Shown here: positions 61,248 through 64,000 of the stretch, one piece after another
Position numbering within the stretch: position 1 is the stretch's first letter
Layout: every line of letters begins with the position of its first letter
Assembly: GCA_958296075.1 (NCBI GenBank)
Contig: CATQHW010000003.1
Span: 1 to 64,000 of the forward strand
From: an uncultured Spirochaetia bacterium
GTDB taxonomy: Bacteria > Spirochaetota > Spirochaetia > SZUA-6 > Bin103
Length of the DNA: 64,000 nt
Direction: 5' to 3'
Translations under genes and position numbers: made by a program
Notes under the pieces: generated by a model
What the model saw: the letters and a program-made list of their open reading frames with translations, nothing else
Database searches by the model: none
What the model was told of the DNA's origin: nothing

Positions 61248-63140
61248 TCAGATCAGGGCGCGCTCCATGACCCGGTTCAGGCGCTTGGCGAACGCGATCG
61301 GGTCCTCCGGCCTCACGCCTTCGATGAGCAGTGCCTGTTCCAGCAACAGCCGGCTGGCGTCGTCGAGCAGAGCGTCGTCGCCGCGTTCGGCAAGGCCGAC
61401 GATGATCGGGTGTCCGGGGTTGACCTCCAGGATCGGCTTGCTGTCCGGCAGGTCACGTTGCCCGAGCTGCTTCAGCACGTTCTGGAAGGCGAGCGTCGGG
61501 TCGCTGCCGTCGGCGACCACGCAGGACGGCGAGTCGCTGAGCCGGAGGCTCGGCCGCACGTCCTTGACCTGATCGGAGAGCACCTTCTTCATCCTGGCGA
61601 GCAGCGGTTCGATCTTCTTCTCGCTCTCCCGGTCGCGTTCGTCCTGCAGATCGTCGGCGGTATCCGAGCGGTTGACCGACTTGAGCTCGAGGTCGCCGTA
61701 GGTGCCGATGGCGGGCACCACCAGCTCGTCGATCTCGTCCTCCATGATCAGCACCTCGAAGCCCTTCTCGCGGTACGCCTCCAGCAGGGGCGAGCGCTTC
61801 AGGTCGGCCGAACGGTCGCCGGTGATGTAGTAGATCGCCTTCTGGTCGGAAGAGATGCGCTCCTGGTATCGGGCCAAGCTGACCAACCCCTCCTCGGAGC
61901 TCGACCGGTAGCGCACCAGTTCCAGGAGCTGCTCCCGGTTGCCCGGGTCCTGGTAGAGCCCCTCCTTGAGCACGCGGCCCAGCTCGGTGAAGAACCGGTC
62001 GTAGGCGGTGGGGTTGTTCTTGGCCAGGGAGCCGAGCTCGGACAGGATCTTCTTTACCGACGCCTGCCGGATCGCCGACATGGTGCGGTTCTGCTGCAGT
62101 ATCTCGCGCGAAACGTTGAGCGGCAGATCCTCCGAGTCGATCACCCCGCGGATGAAGCGCAGGTAGACCGGCAGCAGATCGCGGTCGTCATCGGTGATGA
62201 ACACGCGCCGCACGTACAGCTTCATGCCGGGCCGGTAGTCGGCGTAGTAGATGTCGGGCGGCGCTTTGGCCGGCAGGTAGAACAGCGTGGTGTACTCCAG
62301 CGTGCCTTCCGCGTGCGTGTGCACCCAGTGCAGCGGGTCCTCCGTGTCCACGGTCAGGGTCTTGTAGAACTCCCGGTAGTCGTCGTCCGACAGCTCGGAC
62401 TTGGGACGCTTCCAGAGGGCCGAGGCGGCGTTTATCTGCTCCACCTTGTCCTCGGCCTTGTCTCCGGCGTCTTCCCCGGCGCCGGCGGCTGCCTGGTCCG
62501 CGCTGGCCGGCTCCGCGTAGTGCAGGTGGATGGGATGCGGGATGTGGTTGGAGTAGCGCTTGACGATCCCCTCGATCCGGTACCGGGAGGCGAACTCCTT
62601 GCCGTCGTCGTTGAGGTGCAGCGTCACGGTGGTGCCGGGCTGCGCGCGCTCGGCCGACTCCACCTCGAACCGGCCGCGCCCGTCGCTCACCCACCGGTGC
62701 GCCTGATCATGGCCGGCGCGCCGGCTCACCACTTCGACCCGATCGGCGACCATGAACGAGGCGTAGAAGCCGACCCCGAACTGCCCGATCAGGTTGGTCT
62801 GGGCGGCGGCGTCTCCCTTGGCGTCGTGCAGGAAGCGACGCGTGCCGGAGCGCGCGATCGTGCCCAGGTTCTCCTGCAGCTCCTCGGCGTCCATGCCGAT
62901 CCCGGAGTCGGAGACCGACAGGGTCGAGCGCTCGCCGGCGTCGAACTCAATGTCGATGCGCGGCACGAACGGGAAGCCCTTGTAGTCGTCCTCGGTCAGG
63001 GTGAGGTACTTGAGCTTGTCCAGCGCGTCGGAGGCGTTGGAGACCAGCTCGCGCAGGAAGATCTCTCGCTGCGAGTAGAGCGAGTGCGTGATCAGATGGA
63101 GGAGCTCGGTTACCTCGGTCTTGAATTTCTGCTTGGCCAT
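61248..63140 (-). CDS. htpG: Chaperone HtpG (Hsp90)
   Basis: The 630-residue Hsp90 has the GHKL ATPase start (HSLYSQREIFLRELVSNASD), SVSDSGIGMDAEELQENLGT, GQFGVGFYASFMVADRVEV, a middle domain (DPLHWVHTHAEGTLEYTTLF) and the dimerisation end. Sixteen Ala/Asp/Glu-rich residues near 225 form the charged linker. The gene lies one base upstream of the glycosyltransferase gene and 23 nt after trpS on the same strand. Confidence 0.97.
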   Translation of the reverse strand: MAKQKFKTEVTELLHLITHSLYSQREIFLRELVSNASDALDKLKYLTLTEDDYKGFPFVPRIDIEFDAGERSTLSVSDSGIGMDAEELQENLGTIARSGTRRFLHDAKGDAAAQTNLIGQFGVGFYASFMVADRVEVVSRRAGHDQAHRWVSDGRGRFEVESAERAQPGTTVTLHLNDDGKEFASRYRIEGIVKRYSNHIPHPIHLHYAEPASADQAAAGAGEDAGDKAEDKVEQINAASALWKRPKSELSDDDYREFYKTLTVDTEDPLHWVHTHAEGTLEYTTLFYLPAKAPPDIYYADYRPGMKLYVRRVFITDDDRDLLPVYLRFIRGVIDSEDLPLNVSREILQQNRTMSAIRQASVKKILSELGSLAKNNPTAYDRFFTELGRVLKEGLYQDPGNREQLLELVRYRSSSEEGLVSLARYQERISSDQKAIYYITGDRSADLKRSPLLEAYREKGFEVLIMEDEIDELVVPAIGTYGDLELKSVNRSDTADDLQDERDRESEKKIEPLLARMKKVLSDQVKDVRPSLRLSDSPSCVVADGSDPTLAFQNVLKQLGQRDLPDSKPILEVNPGHPIIVGLAERGDDALLDDASRLLLEQALLIEGVRPEDPIAFAKRLNRVMERALI

Positions 63141-63163
63141 CGGTCGAAAGGTAGTGCCGCCGC

Positions 63164-64000
63164 TCAGGCGCCGGCCAGCGCGCCGGCCGCTGCGGCGAAC
63201 TTCAGGCCCATGGCCGCGCGCACCTGCGCCATCGTCTCCTGCGCTTGGCGCCGCATGTGGGCATTGCCGGCGTCGATGATCGCCTCGATGCGCTCCGGGT
63301 CGGCCGCGTAGGCAGCGCGGCGTTCCCGAATCGGCTCCAGAAACGCGTTCAGCGCGCGCGCCAGCTTGCGCTTCACCTCCACGTCGCCGACCGCGCCGCG
63401 GCGGTAGCGATCCTTGAGGTCGGCGACCTCCGCCGCGTCCGGGTTGAAGGCGTCGTGATACTGGAAGACCGGATTGCCCTCCACCGTGCCGGGGATGTCC
63501 GCCCGCACGCGCTTGGGGTCGGTGTACATGCCCATCACCCGGCGCTGCACGGTGGCGGTGTCATCGGCGAGGTAGATGGTGTTGTCCAGGCTCTTGCTCA
63601 TCTTGGCCTGCCCGTCGGTGCCGAGCAGCGACGGCACGTCGCCGAGCAGGGTGCCGGGCTCCGGGAAGATCGGCCCGTAGAGCTTGTTGAAGCGGCGGCA
63701 TATCTCGCGGGTCACCTCCAGGTGCGATTCGTTGTCCTTGCCGACCGGCACCAGATCGGCGCGCGGCAGCAGGATGTCGGCGGCCTGCAGCACCGGGTAG
63801 CCCAGCAGGCCGAACGGCAGGGCGTCCAGATGCTCGTGCTGCGCCATCTCCTTGACCGTGGGCACGCGCTCCAGGCGCGGCACGGTCACCAGCATGCCGA
63901 GCAGCGTGTTCAGCTCGAAGGTCTCCGGGATCGCGCTCTGCACGAAGATGGTGGAGCGCTCCGGGTCGATGCCGACCGCCAGGTAGTCCAGCACCACCTG
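63164..64000 (-). CDS. trpS: Tryptophan-tRNA ligase (5' part beyond the window)
   Basis: About 278 C-terminal residues of a class I aminoacyl-tRNA synthetase are visible. Family blocks are FELNTLLGMLVTVPRLERVP, GLLGYPVLQAADILLPRADL, VPVGKDNESHLEVTREIC and KMSKS (the ATP-binding loop, in GQAKMSKSLDNTIYL). The HIGH motif lies outside the window. It appears to be the first gene of a minus-strand run with htpG, the glycosyltransferase, phoB and phoR. Confidence 0.95.
   Translation of the reverse strand, partial: QVVLDYLAVGIDPERSTIFVQSAIPETFELNTLLGMLVTVPRLERVPTVKEMAQHEHLDALPFGLLGYPVLQAADILLPRADLVPVGKDNESHLEVTREICRRFNKLYGPIFPEPGTLLGDVPSLLGTDGQAKMSKSLDNTIYLADDTATVQRRVMGMYTDPKRVRADIPGTVEGNPVFQYHDAFNPDAAEVADLKDRYRRGAVGDVEVKRKLARALNAFLEPIRERRAAYAADPERIEAIIDAGNAHMRRQAQETMAQVRAAMGLKFAAAAGALAGA

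Noticed and set aside
61110..63311. 733-codon plus-strand frame opposite htpG
   Set aside because: Shadow of htpG; composition typical of antisense frames in GC-rich genes.

Overview
The window is a contiguous, very GC-rich (roughly two-thirds G+C by eye) bacterial chromosome segment. The organism has a double membrane: it carries LptC/LptA/LptB-type LPS-transport genes, lipoprotein signal peptides and a MacB/HlyD-type exporter. It makes menaquinone and combines HPr kinase and HPr with sigma-54, LexA and citrate synthase. The lptC-lptA-lptB-rpoN-hprK-ptsH order, with HprK/HPr in a diderm, is compatible with a high-GC spirochaete-like lineage. That assignment is an inference; no rRNA or other decisive marker is present.

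Layout. (1) 1-1982: a frameshifted metallo-beta-lactamase-fold gene and an EEP-family lipoprotein, closed by a strong hairpin. (2) 2091-13876: one directional block led by a promoter and a TPP riboswitch. It holds the thiamine ABC transporter thiB-thiP-thiQ followed by seven menaquinone genes (menG/ubiE, F, D, H, B, A, E) with tiny gaps or overlaps. menC is missing from the block. (3) 13873-38534: a mosaic defence/mobile island. A Type III-like restriction subunit and its methyltransferase are separated by about 5.2 kb of cargo: a Gabija-like helicase with a stub of its OLD-type partner, an AAA ATPase with a truncated DUF4276 partner, an unknown gene, a nucleotidyltransferase remnant and a DUF1828 protein. 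After the methyltransferase come an orphan AAA+ ATPase, a DUF5131-TcmP pair, a decayed second copy of the methyltransferase tail plus AAA+ gene, a two-gene AAA ATPase / PD-(D/E)XK-like module, four tandem Rpn-family nuclease copies with relic-filled spacers, a RelE-like/UvrD helicase fusion with a frameshift, and a DarG protein lacking its macrodomain. (4) 38626-40609: an enolase-superfamily dehydratase and an HpaI-type aldolase, probably a sugar-acid catabolic pair. (5) 40685-46653 (minus): two FtsX-like permeases, an ATPase and an HlyD adaptor whose frame is continuous with a CinA-like/nucleotidyltransferase protein. (6) 46673-52835: YmdB-like protein, lptC, lptA, lptB, rpoN, hprK, ptsH, lexA. 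(7) 52885-64000: holA, convergent uvrC, tRNA-Ala(CGC), dcd, gltA, a PhoR/PhoB pair, a GT4 glycosyltransferase, htpG and a partial trpS.

How it fits together. The riboswitch probably controls thiamine import, and read-through would link it to menaquinone synthesis, whose MenD needs thiamine diphosphate. The envelope, nitrogen and PTS-type regulators are co-directional as in many Gram-negatives. The island carries many partial partners, duplicated ends and in-frame scars, so it looks like a site of repeated gain and decay of anti-phage and toxin-antitoxin modules. The intact candidate worth testing is the overlapping ATPase/nuclease pair at 28446-30468.
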